DNA of 64,000 bases from CALAZP01 sp964410725 (lineage in GTDB: Bacteria; Bacteroidota; Bacteroidia; Chitinophagales; Saprospiraceae). Where the stretch lies: NCBI GenBank assembly GCA_964410725.1, contig CAYPID010000001.1, forward strand, positions 62,001 through 126,000, read 5' to 3'. The notes below the pieces were generated by a model. The model saw only the letters and a list, made by a program, of their open reading frames with translations, had not been told where the DNA came from and searched no databases. Positions 26,301-35,852 of this stretch are shown here, one piece after another. How positions within the stretch are numbered: position 1 is the first letter of the stretch; each line of letters begins with the position of its first letter. The position numbers and the translations under genes were made by a program.

Positions 26301-27704
26301 ATGCAGAACCTTTCAATCGATTCTTTTCGAATATGTCGTTTAACACTTGGACTACTTTTCCTACCGCTTTTAGCGTGGAATCAAATACAAGAAATTAAAG
26401 GGTCAGCTTCGATTCAAGAAAAGATGATAGAAGCTAAGCAATTGGCCTTACTGGGGAACTATCCTAAAGCAATTGATGCATTCGAAAAACTATTCAATCA
26501 GTATAGCGACATTCCCGCAATTTCTTATGAATTGGCCCGACTTTATGCGCTTGAGGGTCCTGTCAATAATGCCGTAAAATACGCCAGAGAAGCTTATCAA
26601 AAAGAATCTGACAATACTTGGTACGCATCTTTTTACGCTAAACTGTTAAAAGACAATAACCTTCATTTTGATGCCATACAGTTATTGGAAAAACTATTAG
26701 AGGATAATCCCAATCAGACTGACCTCTACGTGCAACTTGCTTTTCATTACAATGCCCAAGGCAATCCAAATCAAGCTTTTGACGTATTAGAAAATTACGC
26801 TCAAAAAATAGGGTGGAATTACGACCTCTTTCAAATAGCTATGACTTACGCCCAACAATTTGAAAAGCCCAAAAATATTGAAAAACGTCTTCAAGAATTC
26901 GTCTCGAATCCTCAGGCTAATCCCCAATATTTCTACCTGCTGGCAGACTTTTATAAGCAATCCGGAAATATTCAAAAGGAAAAAGAGGTATACAAACAAA
27001 TCATTCAAAAATTTCCATATGAATCTAAAGCCAAACTAGCTTTATTGCCAAACCAAAATGAAATAGCCAATACCCAAGAAATTTCCTCGAATCTAAACCC
27101 AATTATAAATGATATTTCCATAGAACTAGATCAAAAAATTAAATCGATCATTCCCTATGTCCAGGAACTTGTAGAGCAACCCTCTTCTGAAGTCACTTTC
27201 CAATTGCTCAACTTGGTTGAATCCCTTAAAATTCAATACCCCAATGAAGGTAAAGTTTATTCATTAGAAGGAGATTTACACCGCTTACACGGAGATTACG
27301 ATTTAGCCATTGCAGCATTTAAAAAAGCTACTGAGTTAAATCCTGAAATTTTATCTCTCTGGGATGCCCTACTAAATACCTACTTGCAGACCAGACAATA
27401 TCTTCAAATGAAAGAGGCTGCTGAAACAGCCATGGGATATTTCCCCTTTCAATATCAAATATACTATCAAGCTGCCACTGCTTGTTTTCACTTAAACAAA
27501 TATGATTTGGCCCAATCTCACTTAGCCTTGGGCCAAACCTTAATTGAAAAAGAATCCATCGCCATGGCACTCTTTTTAGTCCTTGAAGGAGATATATTAT
27601 TTCAAACTAATATGCCAGCCCTTGCTTTAAACAAATGGAAAGAAGCGGTAAACTTAGGGTATGAAAATCCTGCCTTACTTGAAAAAATTAAAGCAAATGA
27701 ATAA
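26301..27704 (+). CDS. TPR repeat protein, exported
   Basis: 467 residues from the ATG at 26301, with an N-terminal hydrophobic segment (LTLGLLFLPLLAWNQIQ) acting as signal peptide. About eight TPR units follow (AKQLALLGNYPKAIDAFEKLFNQY, QTDLYVQLAFHYNAQGNPNQAFDVLENYA, LHRLHGDYDLAIAAFKKATELNPEILSLWDALLNTYLQ). Likely a periplasmic scaffold. Its stop overlaps the ATG of the DUF4292 lipoprotein, so the two are translationally coupled and may act together at the envelope. Confidence 0.78.
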   Translation: MQNLSIDSFRICRLTLGLLFLPLLAWNQIQEIKGSASIQEKMIEAKQLALLGNYPKAIDAFEKLFNQYSDIPAISYELARLYALEGPVNNAVKYAREAYQKESDNTWYASFYAKLLKDNNLHFDAIQLLEKLLEDNPNQTDLYVQLAFHYNAQGNPNQAFDVLENYAQKIGWNYDLFQIAMTYAQQFEKPKNIEKRLQEFVSNPQANPQYFYLLADFYKQSGNIQKEKEVYKQIIQKFPYESKAKLALLPNQNEIANTQEISSNLNPIINDISIELDQKIKSIIPYVQELVEQPSSEVTFQLLNLVESLKIQYPNEGKVYSLEGDLHRLHGDYDLAIAAFKKATELNPEILSLWDALLNTYLQTRQYLQMKEAAETAMGYFPFQYQIYYQAATACFHLNKYDLAQSHLALGQTLIEKESIAMALFLVLEGDILFQTNMPALALNKWKEAVNLGYENPALLEKIKANE

Positions 27705-28464
27705 AATCCTTGGCTTACTTTTTTGGCTGATTTTATTCTCTACTTCGTGTGGGATTTCGAAAAAGGGGACCTACCCTAAAAAAACTACCAATGCAGCTAA
27801 GCAAATTATCGAAAGAACATTTAATCAACAAATAGCTGCTGATTGGCTAACCACCCGAGCCAAAATAAACTTAGAGTCAGAATCTAACAGAATTGGAGGA
27901 GCGGGATGGGTGACTCTTAAAAGAGATAGTGCCTTGATGATTTCAGCAAGAAAATTTGGTTTCGAAATAGCAAAAATAAAAATTACCCCTGATTCTGTAA
28001 TTTTAGTGAACCGCCTTCAATCAGAATATTATTCAGAAAGCTTGAACACCGGAGCCGCCGCATTAGGTTTGCCCCCGAATTTTAAGGTCATTCAGGAACT
28101 GATTTTAGGGAATTTGCCTTCAGAATTCAAAGAGCGTCCTGAGTTGGCCCTGAGTCGAGATACGCTACGACTTGTTAAGGAAAATGATAATCAGGTTATT
28201 TTTTCTACGCTAAATGCACTGAAATTTACTATCAGCGAAATCGGATTCATAGACAAAAAAACAGGAACTTTAGTGCAACAGTCCTTTACCAATTATCAAT
28301 CTTTTTTAGACTCTAGGAATTTTGCACTAGACAGAAAATTAACCCTAAAAGTCAATAACGGATCTGAAATAAAAATCTCCATGTCCTTTCAGCAACCCGT
28401 TTGGAATAAACCCGGTGACCTAGCGCTCGCTATTCCAAAATCTTATAGTCGTGCGGAATTTTAG
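27697..28464 (+). CDS. DUF4292 lipoprotein
   Basis: 255 residues from the ATG at 27697 (MNKILGLLFWLILFSTSCG): lipoprotein signal with lipobox STSC. The body (WLTTRAKINLESESNRIGGAGWVTLKRDSALMISARKFGFEIAKIKITPDSVILVNRLQSEYY) is the DUF4292 fold, related to the LolA/LolB-like lipid-binding family. It overlaps the preceding TPR gene by 8 bases and the following M23 gene by 14 bases. Role in outer-membrane lipid or lipoprotein handling is an inference from fold. Confidence 0.8.
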   Translation: MNKILGLLFWLILFSTSCGISKKGTYPKKTTNAAKQIIERTFNQQIAADWLTTRAKINLESESNRIGGAGWVTLKRDSALMISARKFGFEIAKIKITPDSVILVNRLQSEYYSESLNTGAAALGLPPNFKVIQELILGNLPSEFKERPELALSRDTLRLVKENDNQVIFSTLNALKFTISEIGFIDKKTGTLVQQSFTNYQSFLDSRNFALDRKLTLKVNNGSEIKISMSFQQPVWNKPGDLALAIPKSYSRAEF

Positions 28465-29638
28465 CCTGATCCTTTCTTTAATTTGTTATTGTTGCTTTCT
28501 CCACGGTCAATCTTATCAAGATGAACGCCGCCTTTTAGAAGTTGAAAAGAAAAGACTCCTTGAAGAAATCAGCAAAAACGAAGCCGAACTTTCTAAGACG
28601 AAAAGTCAAAAAAAAGATGTTTTATTTAATTTAAGTCGCTTAGAGCAAAACATGCTTCAACGCAAACTACTATTAGCCTCTATTCAAAAGGAACAAAGAC
28701 TAATTGAAAATCAAATCGCCCAACAAACTGAGAAAAAGAAAATATTGGAGACTCAAAAACTAAAATTGCAAAATGAATACAACTCAATATTAAGATGGGT
28801 ATATCGGAATAAAATAAATAACAGTATGTTGCACTTTATCATTTCAGCAGAGAGCTTTAATGATGCCTATAGAAGAATGCAGTTATTACGGCAATATAAT
28901 CGGTATAGAAGTCAACAAGCTGAAGCGCTAAAAAATACACTAGTCGATATTTCAAAAAATTTGGCCCTACTACAATCGCTATATTCTGAAAAAAATACTT
29001 TGGTTGAAAATGTACAAAAACAAGAAAAAGATTTATCTGCTGAACTGATAGAAAAGACCAAATTAATGGTAGGGTTAGAATCAGCAGAAAAAAAATTATT
29101 GCAATCCATTGCACTTCAAGAGGCTCAAAAAGCTAACCTGCAAAGCGCTATTCAGAACACTATTCAAAAAGAAATTGAAGCGGCCACGAGAAAACCAATC
29201 ATCCTGGAAACTTCTGACAACCTTAGTGCATTTGCCAGTCGCAAAGGTAATTTGGATTGGCCAGTTAGTCAAGGAAAGGTTTCTCAAGCCTTCGGCAAAA
29301 GACCGCACCCCACTCTTAAAAAGATTTTGATACAAAATAATGGAATTAATATATCAACCCCATCCGATGCTCTGGTGCATGCCGTGCACCAAGGAGTAGT
29401 AGTCGGAGTAACAGAAGTTCCCGGTTATAACTACAGTATCATCCTTAAGCATGAAAATGATTATTTTACCGTCTATACAAATCTAGCTGTGGTCAATGTT
29501 GTAAAAGGAGAAAAAGTTAGTCTCCATCAAAAACTCGGTAGAGTTCCAAGTGGTAATCCTGAATTTCATTTTGAAATTTGGAATTTAAAGGAGCATCTAG
29601 ATCCATTGACTTGGCTTCAAAATAAATCACCTATTTAA
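28451..29638 (+). CDS. EnvC-like murein hydrolase activator (degenerate M23)
   Basis: 395 residues starting at GTG 28451. Signal peptide (LILSLICYCCFLHGQS), long coiled coil (about 22-245) and a C-terminal LytM/M23 domain (about 275-390). The zinc ligands of active M23 enzymes are missing: the usual HxGID reads NNGIN, and the YxH position reads YTN; only FHFEIW remains of the last motif. This is the state of EnvC, which activates amidases and does not cut peptidoglycan itself. Probably periplasmic, in cell division or separation. Confidence 0.82.
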   Translation: MRNFSLILSLICYCCFLHGQSYQDERRLLEVEKKRLLEEISKNEAELSKTKSQKKDVLFNLSRLEQNMLQRKLLLASIQKEQRLIENQIAQQTEKKKILETQKLKLQNEYNSILRWVYRNKINNSMLHFIISAESFNDAYRRMQLLRQYNRYRSQQAEALKNTLVDISKNLALLQSLYSEKNTLVENVQKQEKDLSAELIEKTKLMVGLESAEKKLLQSIALQEAQKANLQSAIQNTIQKEIEAATRKPIILETSDNLSAFASRKGNLDWPVSQGKVSQAFGKRPHPTLKKILIQNNGINISTPSDALVHAVHQGVVVGVTEVPGYNYSIILKHENDYFTVYTNLAVVNVVKGEKVSLHQKLGRVPSGNPEFHFEIWNLKEHLDPLTWLQNKSPI

Positions 29639-29648
29639 TTAAGAAAAT

Positions 29649-30869
29649 ATGCAGCAAGAAAAGGGCTGGAATGTTGGCAATACCGAAAAAAAGGGAATTC
29701 TTAAAAATACTGAATATGCTGTTTTAGTTGGAGTCATACAGCAAGGACAAACTGATGAGCTGGTCGAGGAATATTTGGCTGAATTAGAATTCTTGGCCCT
29801 AACAGCAGGTGCCATCACTGTCAAAAAATTTGTCCAAAAACTGGCACATCCCGACAAAAAAACTTTTGTCGGTAAAGGTAAACTAGAAGAAATCAAGGAA
29901 TATGTGACTGAAAACGAGCAGATTAATATGGTCATTTTCGATGATGATTTGACTGGCAAACAAGTCAACATTCTAGAAGCCGATTTGAAAGTTAAAATTG
30001 TAGATAGGAGTTCTTTAATTCTGGATATTTTTGCAGAAAGGGCGCAAACTGCCCAAGCAAAGACACAAGTGGAACTTGCTCAAATGCAATATCTTCTGCC
30101 AAGGCTTAGGGGGCTTTGGACTCACTTGGAAAGGCAAAGAGGGGGAATAGGAATGCGCGGACCTGGGGAAAAAGAAATAGAAACAGACAGGCGAATTGTT
30201 CGGGATAAAATCAGCCAACTCAAGAAAAAATTAGAAAAAATTGACCAACAAAATATTACTAGGAGAAAAACAAGGGGCGATTTAATTAGAGTAGCTTTGG
30301 TAGGTTATACGAACGCCGGAAAATCCACGCTAATGAATACACTTAGCAAATCGGAGGTATTTGCTGAAAACAAGTTATTCGCTACTTTGGATACAACTGT
30401 AAGAAAGGTCGTATTAGACAGAATGCCTTTCCTCCTATCCGATACAGTAGGATTTATCAGAAAACTTCCTCATCATTTAGTAGAAAGTTTTAAATCTACA
30501 CTAGATGAAGTTAAAGAAAGTGATATTCTCATACACGTCGTTGATATTTCACATGAAGCACATGAAGATCATATTCATACAGTTAATCAAACCCTTACTG
30601 ACCTTGGAGTATTAGAAAAACCAACCCTTTACGTTTTCAACAAAATTGATAGATATCGACAAAAAAATTATGACGAACTAATAGATAAAGCTACCAAATT
30701 AGAAATTGAAAACGATTTGAGCCAACATCTCAAAAATAGGTTTGAAAACGAAAATATTTTTATTTCAGCTATAAGCGGAGAGAATTTAGATCTGCTAAAA
30801 GAAACCATAGGCAAAATGGTAAAGGATATGTACGACCGAAAATATCCCTATCAAAGTAAACATTGGTAA
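29649..30869 (+). CDS. hflX: GTPase HflX
   Basis: 406 residues. The N-terminal HflX domain (LVEEYLAELEFLALTAGAITVKKFVQKLAHPDKKTFVGKGKLEEI; VKIVDRSSLILDIFAERAQTAQAKTQVELAQMQYLLPRLRGLW...GGIGMRGPGE) is followed by a GTPase domain with G1 GYTNAGKST, G3 DTVGFIRKLPHHLVESFKSTLDE and G4 NKID. HflX splits stalled or stressed ribosomes. The gene starts 10 bases after the EnvC-like gene and overlaps the region upstream of the aminopeptidase. Confidence 0.95.
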   Translation: MQQEKGWNVGNTEKKGILKNTEYAVLVGVIQQGQTDELVEEYLAELEFLALTAGAITVKKFVQKLAHPDKKTFVGKGKLEEIKEYVTENEQINMVIFDDDLTGKQVNILEADLKVKIVDRSSLILDIFAERAQTAQAKTQVELAQMQYLLPRLRGLWTHLERQRGGIGMRGPGEKEIETDRRIVRDKISQLKKKLEKIDQQNITRRKTRGDLIRVALVGYTNAGKSTLMNTLSKSEVFAENKLFATLDTTVRKVVLDRMPFLLSDTVGFIRKLPHHLVESFKSTLDEVKESDILIHVVDISHEAHEDHIHTVNQTLTDLGVLEKPTLYVFNKIDRYRQKNYDELIDKATKLEIENDLSQHLKNRFENENIFISAISGENLDLLKETIGKMVKDMYDRKYPYQSKHW

Positions 30870-30880
30870 ATTTCAATGAT

Positions 30881-31981
30881 ATGAATAATCACTTAGACCA
30901 ATATGCCCATTTATTAGTTGAATATTGCCTGGAAATTAAAGCCGGTCAAAAGCTATTGATTCAATCTACAACTCTAGGACTTCCTCTGGTAAAAAAAGTG
31001 TTCCAATACGCTTTTGAAAAGGGAGCGATCATCGAATATCAACTAGATTTCGAAGGAAAAGATCAAATTTTCAGGGACCATGCCACAAAAGAACAACTTC
31101 AGTATATCCCTGAACTAATTCAAAAGGGCTTTTCAAATTTTGATGCCTTCCTTAATATCAGAGCACCATTTGATCTGAAAACCGCAGTGGATTTAACCCC
31201 TGAAAAAAACAAAATCAGGTATGCTGCCATGGAACCCTATTGGGATCAATACTTCCAACGGACTGGTAGTGGAGAAATGAAAAGAACTTTGTGTCAATTC
31301 CCCACACCTGCCGCTGCTGAAATGGCTGAAATGACCTTAGAAGCATATGAAGACTTTATCCACGAAGCCTGCATGCTGGATCAAGAAAATCCGATAGAAG
31401 CCTGGATAAAGTTAGGCCAAAAACAACAGCGAATTGTCGATTTCCTTCAAACCAAAAATAAATTCAGGTACCTCAATGAACATACTGATTTAACCTTCAC
31501 TACTAAAGGTAGAAGCTGGATCAATTCAGATGGAAAAGCCAATATGCCTTCTGGTGAAGTTTTTACTTCCCCTGAAGAAGAAAGTGTAAATGGACATATA
31601 TTTTTCGATTATCCACTACTCTATAAAGGTGAGGAAATTCAAGGAATCAGCCTCGAAGTTGAAAATGGATGGATCACTGCCTGGAAAGCCCAAAAAGGCC
31701 AAAATATATTAGATAAAATTATGCAAATTGATGGTGCCAGAAGATTTGGAGAGGCAGCCATCGGAACCAATTACAATATTTCACGGTTTACCAAAAATAT
31801 TCTATTTGACGAAAAAATTGGAGGTACGGTCCATCTTGCAATTGGACAATCATACCTGCAAGCTGGGGGTAAAAACAAATCTCCCATTCATTTAGATATG
31901 ATTGCTGACATGAAAACTAATGGAAAAATTGAAGCAGATGGCGAATTAATCTATAATAATGGAACGTTTTTAATAGATTAA
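30881..31981 (+). CDS. M29-family aminopeptidase
   Basis: 366 residues from the ATG at 30881 (MNNHLDQYAHLLVEYCLEIKAGQKLLIQ). Motifs of the thermophilic-aminopeptidase (M29) family: GEVFTSPEEESVNGHIFFDYP, the metal-site segment RRFGEAAIGTNYNISRFTKNILFDEKIGGTVHLAIGQSY, and NKSPIHLDMIADM. Cytoplasmic metallo-aminopeptidase. It starts 11 bases after the hflX stop. Confidence 0.9.
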   Translation: MNNHLDQYAHLLVEYCLEIKAGQKLLIQSTTLGLPLVKKVFQYAFEKGAIIEYQLDFEGKDQIFRDHATKEQLQYIPELIQKGFSNFDAFLNIRAPFDLKTAVDLTPEKNKIRYAAMEPYWDQYFQRTGSGEMKRTLCQFPTPAAAEMAEMTLEAYEDFIHEACMLDQENPIEAWIKLGQKQQRIVDFLQTKNKFRYLNEHTDLTFTTKGRSWINSDGKANMPSGEVFTSPEEESVNGHIFFDYPLLYKGEEIQGISLEVENGWITAWKAQKGQNILDKIMQIDGARRFGEAAIGTNYNISRFTKNILFDEKIGGTVHLAIGQSYLQAGGKNKSPIHLDMIADMKTNGKIEADGELIYNNGTFLID

Positions 31982-32053
31982 AACAAATTCTATCCATTTT
32001 TCATTAAATTGCAATATCAAATACTTTGAGAACCCAAAAAACTACTTCTTGTC

Positions 32054-32776
32054 GTGAAAAAAAACATCGCTTTCCTTGAACTTAAATACGGTAATATTTA
32101 CGGTGGTTATCCCAATTTTTACGCTATTTCTGAGATTGCCCTCTTAGTATTTGAACAAGATACCAATAGAATATTTCTTGAAAGCTGGATCAATAACGCC
32201 AATATTGATGTGGTTAATGTGTTTGCCATAGTCGACGAACTAGGTCATACCACAGGTCGAGATAAAGAAGTCATTAACTTGAGGACCAAAAGCGTCAAAC
32301 CTTTTGATGAGGAATACAGATTGGAAGAGGACGATTTGGGGGAAGCCTTCAAAACGCTAAGACCTTCAAAAAGTCACATCAAGAATTTCCTTTTGAAAAA
32401 CTTGAAAAAATATAATTTTGAAGACCTCATTATCTTTGATGGAAGGAGAGATATTTTTCTATGCGAAAGAGCAGGGGTCAATTTCGATAGATACAATATT
32501 ATTGATATCCAAAAAATCTTGAATAAAGAAACAGAGTACTTATTCTCATTAAATAAATTGTCAGTCGTTATTAATTATCGCCATGAACAATCCTACCTAA
32601 AATCCAATAATCTACAATATTGGTTACACCCCATAGCCGACAAACAAATTGTTCCGAAATCAGCTGCATACGATGCAGCCAGACTAATGATGATTTACAA
32701 TGAATTCAAACAATTCAACGATGATTTCATGATGAAAGGAGCACTGCTATTGAACAAAATACAAAATGCCAAATAG
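32054..32776 (+). CDS. Putative exonuclease-fold (RNase H-like) protein, atypical
   Basis: 240 residues, start GTG 32054. The pattern suggests a DEDD exonuclease fold: first strand IAFLELKYGNIYGGYP where DxE would be expected, a middle block LIIFDGRRDIFLCERAGVNF-IIDIQKIL resembling ExoII, and a helix SAAYDAARLMMIYNEF resembling ExoIII (DA..T). The canonical first Asp is replaced (LELK), so activity is uncertain. No other domain is seen. It may instead be an unrelated conserved protein; assignment is by motif only. Confidence 0.5.
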   Translation: MKKNIAFLELKYGNIYGGYPNFYAISEIALLVFEQDTNRIFLESWINNANIDVVNVFAIVDELGHTTGRDKEVINLRTKSVKPFDEEYRLEEDDLGEAFKTLRPSKSHIKNFLLKNLKKYNFEDLIIFDGRRDIFLCERAGVNFDRYNIIDIQKILNKETEYLFSLNKLSVVINYRHEQSYLKSNNLQYWLHPIADKQIVPKSAAYDAARLMMIYNEFKQFNDDFMMKGALLLNKIQNAK

Positions 32777-32785
32777 GAACTTTCC

Positions 32786-34171
32786 TTACATTTCAAATTC
32801 ATCTCCTAATGAAGGAATCTCAATATTTTGAAAGCCAAGGCTTTTCAAATACCCCCTAAAATTGAGTTGACTTTCATATTCTCCATGTACTAAAAAAATC
32901 TTAGAAGCAGATTTCCTTTGATTTTTTACAAAATCCACCAATTCGTTTTTATCTGCATGAGCGGAAAACGAATCCATATTCTCAATCTGAATATTGACGA
33001 GCTTCCACTCTCCAAAAAGCTTTAAAGTAGAAACTCCTGTCCTCAAGATTCCTGCTGGGGTATTGGGTGATGCATAACCAACCAATAACAAGGTATTCTT
33101 GGACTGCTCAATAGCATGAAATAAATGGTGTTTAACTCGACCAGCGTTCATCATTCCCGAAGAACTGATAATGATACATGGCTGCTCACTTAAATTAATA
33201 GATTTAGAAGTTTCTACATCCCGGACATAAAATAAATTATTAAATCCAAATGGATTAGGGTCCGTCAGCATATAATCGTGTAATTCCTTGTCAAAACATT
33301 CAGGATGAGCTCCAAAAACCATTGTGGCATTTATAGATAGCGGACTATCGACATAGACTGGAATTTCAGGCAATAAGTTTTCATTCTCAAGCTTATCTAA
33401 CAAATAAACTATTTCCTGCGTTCTGCCAACACTAAATGCTGGAATGATTAATTTTCCCTTCTTCTCCACACAGGTATGCTTAATGATGTGAAGAAACTTT
33501 TCAATTTCAGCAGGAGATTCATCGTGAACCCTGTCCCCATAAGTAGATTCACAAATTAGTAAATCCACTTCAGGCATTTGCTGGGGATCCTTCAAAATTG
33601 GCCTAAAAGGTCTACCTACATCACCCGTAAATCCTACCCTTTTCTTTTTTCCATCCTCTAAGATTTCTAAGGTAATACTAGCGCTTCCTAAAATATGTCC
33701 TGCATCCCTAAACAAAACCTTAACCTCCGGGGTAATGGAGAACCATTGATCATAAGAATGTCCTTCAAATTGAAGCATAGCCAAATCCACATCCGCCCCA
33801 ACATATAGGGGTTCTATGGATTTTCCTCGTTTGCGATTCTCATACTCCGCGTCCCTTTCTTGAATAACGGCACTATCCATTAACATGATGTGGCAAAGAC
33901 TTCGAGTAGCATGGGTACAAATGATAGGTCCATTGAACCCATCTTTGACCAACTTAGGAATCCTCCCACTATGATCGATATGAGCATGAGACAAAATCAA
34001 AAAGTCAATCTCCTTGGGATCAAAATACCAATCCCTATTGAAAGACTCCATCTCATCGTCACTTCCCTGATATAAACCACAATCTAAGAGTATCCTACAC
34101 CCACTATTAAGCGTTATCAAATGCGCACTTCCCGTCACCGCTTGTGCTGCCCCACAAAATCGAACCTTCAT
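32786..34171 (-). CDS. MBL-fold RNA-processing-type hydrolase (beta-CASP)
   Basis: 461 residues. A metallo-beta-lactamase core with SHAHIDHSGRIP (residues 61-71) and GDVGRPFRPILKDP, then a beta-CASP insert (EIPVYVDSPLSINATMVF; CIIISSSGMMNAGRVKHHLFHAI) and the C-terminal RMMBL segment (MDSFSAHADKNELVDFV, KIFLVHGEYESQLNFRGYL). This is the CPSF73/YSH1-like family of ribonucleases found widely in bacteria. Cytoplasmic. Convergent with the preceding gene, 9 bases apart. Confidence 0.9.
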   Translation of the reverse strand: MKVRFCGAAQAVTGSAHLITLNSGCRILLDCGLYQGSDDEMESFNRDWYFDPKEIDFLILSHAHIDHSGRIPKLVKDGFNGPIICTHATRSLCHIMLMDSAVIQERDAEYENRKRGKSIEPLYVGADVDLAMLQFEGHSYDQWFSITPEVKVLFRDAGHILGSASITLEILEDGKKKRVGFTGDVGRPFRPILKDPQQMPEVDLLICESTYGDRVHDESPAEIEKFLHIIKHTCVEKKGKLIIPAFSVGRTQEIVYLLDKLENENLLPEIPVYVDSPLSINATMVFGAHPECFDKELHDYMLTDPNPFGFNNLFYVRDVETSKSINLSEQPCIIISSSGMMNAGRVKHHLFHAIEQSKNTLLLVGYASPNTPAGILRTGVSTLKLFGEWKLVNIQIENMDSFSAHADKNELVDFVKNQRKSASKIFLVHGEYESQLNFRGYLKSLGFQNIEIPSLGDEFEM

Positions 34172-34216
34172 ATTTTATCATTTAACATGAATGTTCAAAT
34201 TAACAAATTATTATGG

Positions 34217-35335
34217 TTATTCCTCAAGTTTTAATCCTCCATATTGAAGCATTATTTGTAAAGTCCCTTTAGGTTGGTTAAGAACACCTTCGGTAAAAGT
34301 ACCCTCGATTATACGTTCTGTGGAAGTCTGAATATCCTTTTTAAAATCAACCATTTTCGGAATCTTAATATCTGCATATTTTGAATTGAGTAAAAATTCA
34401 AAATACGCACCTTCTTCTACCTCTATTTTGAAGTTTGCATGCTCTCCATGTAAGATTCCGGACTTGAACTGGCGATCTAAACCCAGATTTCCCCCTCCAT
34501 ATTTTAGATCCAATTTGATATCCTCTCTGATTTTTTCTACCTCTACATCAGTATATTGAGATAGTATTTCCAGATTTTTAATATCCCTTATCTCAAAATG
34601 GTCGAATTTTCCAGTATTTCTCAAATTATTTAAGGCACCTATGTTAAAATGATCGTATTTGGAATAAGTAGTAATAGACATAGCCTTCTCAATTTCAATT
34701 TTAGAGTACTTACTCTCAATCTCTAGGTTATTCATTGCTTCAACTCTGAGATCCGAATACTTCATAGCCACTTTCAAATCCCCCGCTTCTTCAATATTAA
34801 TATTGGCATAGGCCATGTTTAAATTTCCATAATTCTCTAGTTTTTCAATGACTCCCTTTCCATAACTCAGATTGACATTAATATCTCCTTCCAATTCATT
34901 TAAAGAGAAGTTACCGTATTTATGAACCAACTCAAGATTATTTGAAATGGGGAAAAATACCTCATAATCTATATTGTAATCTACCTGGGTAAAATCCCAA
35001 GACCACCAAGAAGTATTTTTGGATTCTAATTCTGTTTTGGCACTTACTTGATTGAAAGCAGAAAGAAAATTAATAGTAACTCGGTCAAATGCCTCTTTTG
35101 CCTCCTTTTCGCTCCCGGTTTCGGCTTGTATGGTAACTTTGATATAAACTTCATTTTTATCCCAAGTCTGTAGGGTAACCCTTCCGTACTTATTAGATAT
35201 GGACGTAGTCCCATCTTTGGTAATATTAAAAGTGCGCTCGATAGTTTTTTCGTATTTCTTGGCTATTAAGCTCGTTGGATTGACCAACAACACGCTTAAT
35301 CCAATCCAAAAGAAAAGGCTATAGTATAGTTTCAT
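34217..35335 (-). CDS. Secreted beta-repeat protein (DUF4097-like) of the sigma operon
   Basis: 372 residues with a signal peptide (YYSLFFWIGLSVLLVNPTSLIAKKYEK). From about residue 125 to 330 there are roughly ten repeats of about 20 residues built around KY(S/G/D/T) followed by alternating hydrophobic positions (VHKYGNFSLNELEGDINVNLSYGKGVIEKLENYGNLNMAYANINIEEAGDLKVAMKYSDLRVEA...). This suggests a right-handed beta-solenoid, as in putative auto-transporter adhesin and DUF4097 proteins. Third gene after an ECF sigma factor and a membrane protein; its start overlaps the upstream gene by 17 bases. Confidence 0.72.
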   Translation of the reverse strand: MKLYYSLFFWIGLSVLLVNPTSLIAKKYEKTIERTFNITKDGTTSISNKYGRVTLQTWDKNEVYIKVTIQAETGSEKEAKEAFDRVTINFLSAFNQVSAKTELESKNTSWWSWDFTQVDYNIDYEVFFPISNNLELVHKYGNFSLNELEGDINVNLSYGKGVIEKLENYGNLNMAYANINIEEAGDLKVAMKYSDLRVEAMNNLEIESKYSKIEIEKAMSITTYSKYDHFNIGALNNLRNTGKFDHFEIRDIKNLEILSQYTDVEVEKIREDIKLDLKYGGGNLGLDRQFKSGILHGEHANFKIEVEEGAYFEFLLNSKYADIKIPKMVDFKKDIQTSTERIIEGTFTEGVLNQPKGTLQIMLQYGGLKLEE

Positions 35336-35852
35336 TTTTCTCGTTTTTCTCCTTAGAATTTACTTTTTTCATCAACACTTTTTCTAAAATCGATAATTTG
35401 GTTTGATAGGCATTAATTAAAGCTCCAACAACTTTGTCATCATAATCATCAGATGCAGCTAACAATTCTTGTTTGAGGCTCTCAATTTCCAAATCAATCA
35501 CTTCAAATTCTGCTAGGACCAATTTTAAATTATCTTCAGAATCTAACAATACCAATTGACCATTTATTTCCCTTTGAAAATAGGCTTCCGCCTCATAAAA
35601 TTCTGGGTTATTGGCTGTAATAATCTGCGCTCTCAACAACTCTATTTGCCGATTTTGATACCACCCAAGACTGAAACTGAAGGCACAAATCACTAATAAT
35701 ACTGCAGCTATAGACCGCACCCTATGCAGATAAACCTTTCTTATTTTCTTGATTCTGTATTCGCGATGAACATTGGTAAACAAGTCTATAGAAATACGCT
35801 CATTATCAAATTCAGAGCGGTGCATCTTAATATACTTTTCTAATTCATCCAT
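35319..35852 (-). CDS. Single-pass membrane protein, probable anti-sigma factor
   Basis: 177 residues: cytoplasmic N-terminus (1-45, MDELEKYIKMHRSEFDNERISIDLF), one membrane helix (about 46-64, IAAVLLVICAFSFSLGWYQN), then a periplasmic coiled-coil-rich part (about 75-165). No zinc anti-sigma motif (HxxxCxxC). The position directly after an ECF sigma gene, with start and stop adjacent, and the topology make anti-sigma function likely. Confidence 0.68.
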   Translation of the reverse strand: MDELEKYIKMHRSEFDNERISIDLFTNVHREYRIKKIRKVYLHRVRSIAAVLLVICAFSFSLGWYQNRQIELLRAQIITANNPEFYEAEAYFQREINGQLVLLDSEDNLKLVLAEFEVIDLEIESLKQELLAASDDYDDKVVGALINAYQTKLSILEKVLMKKVNSKEKNEKNETIL

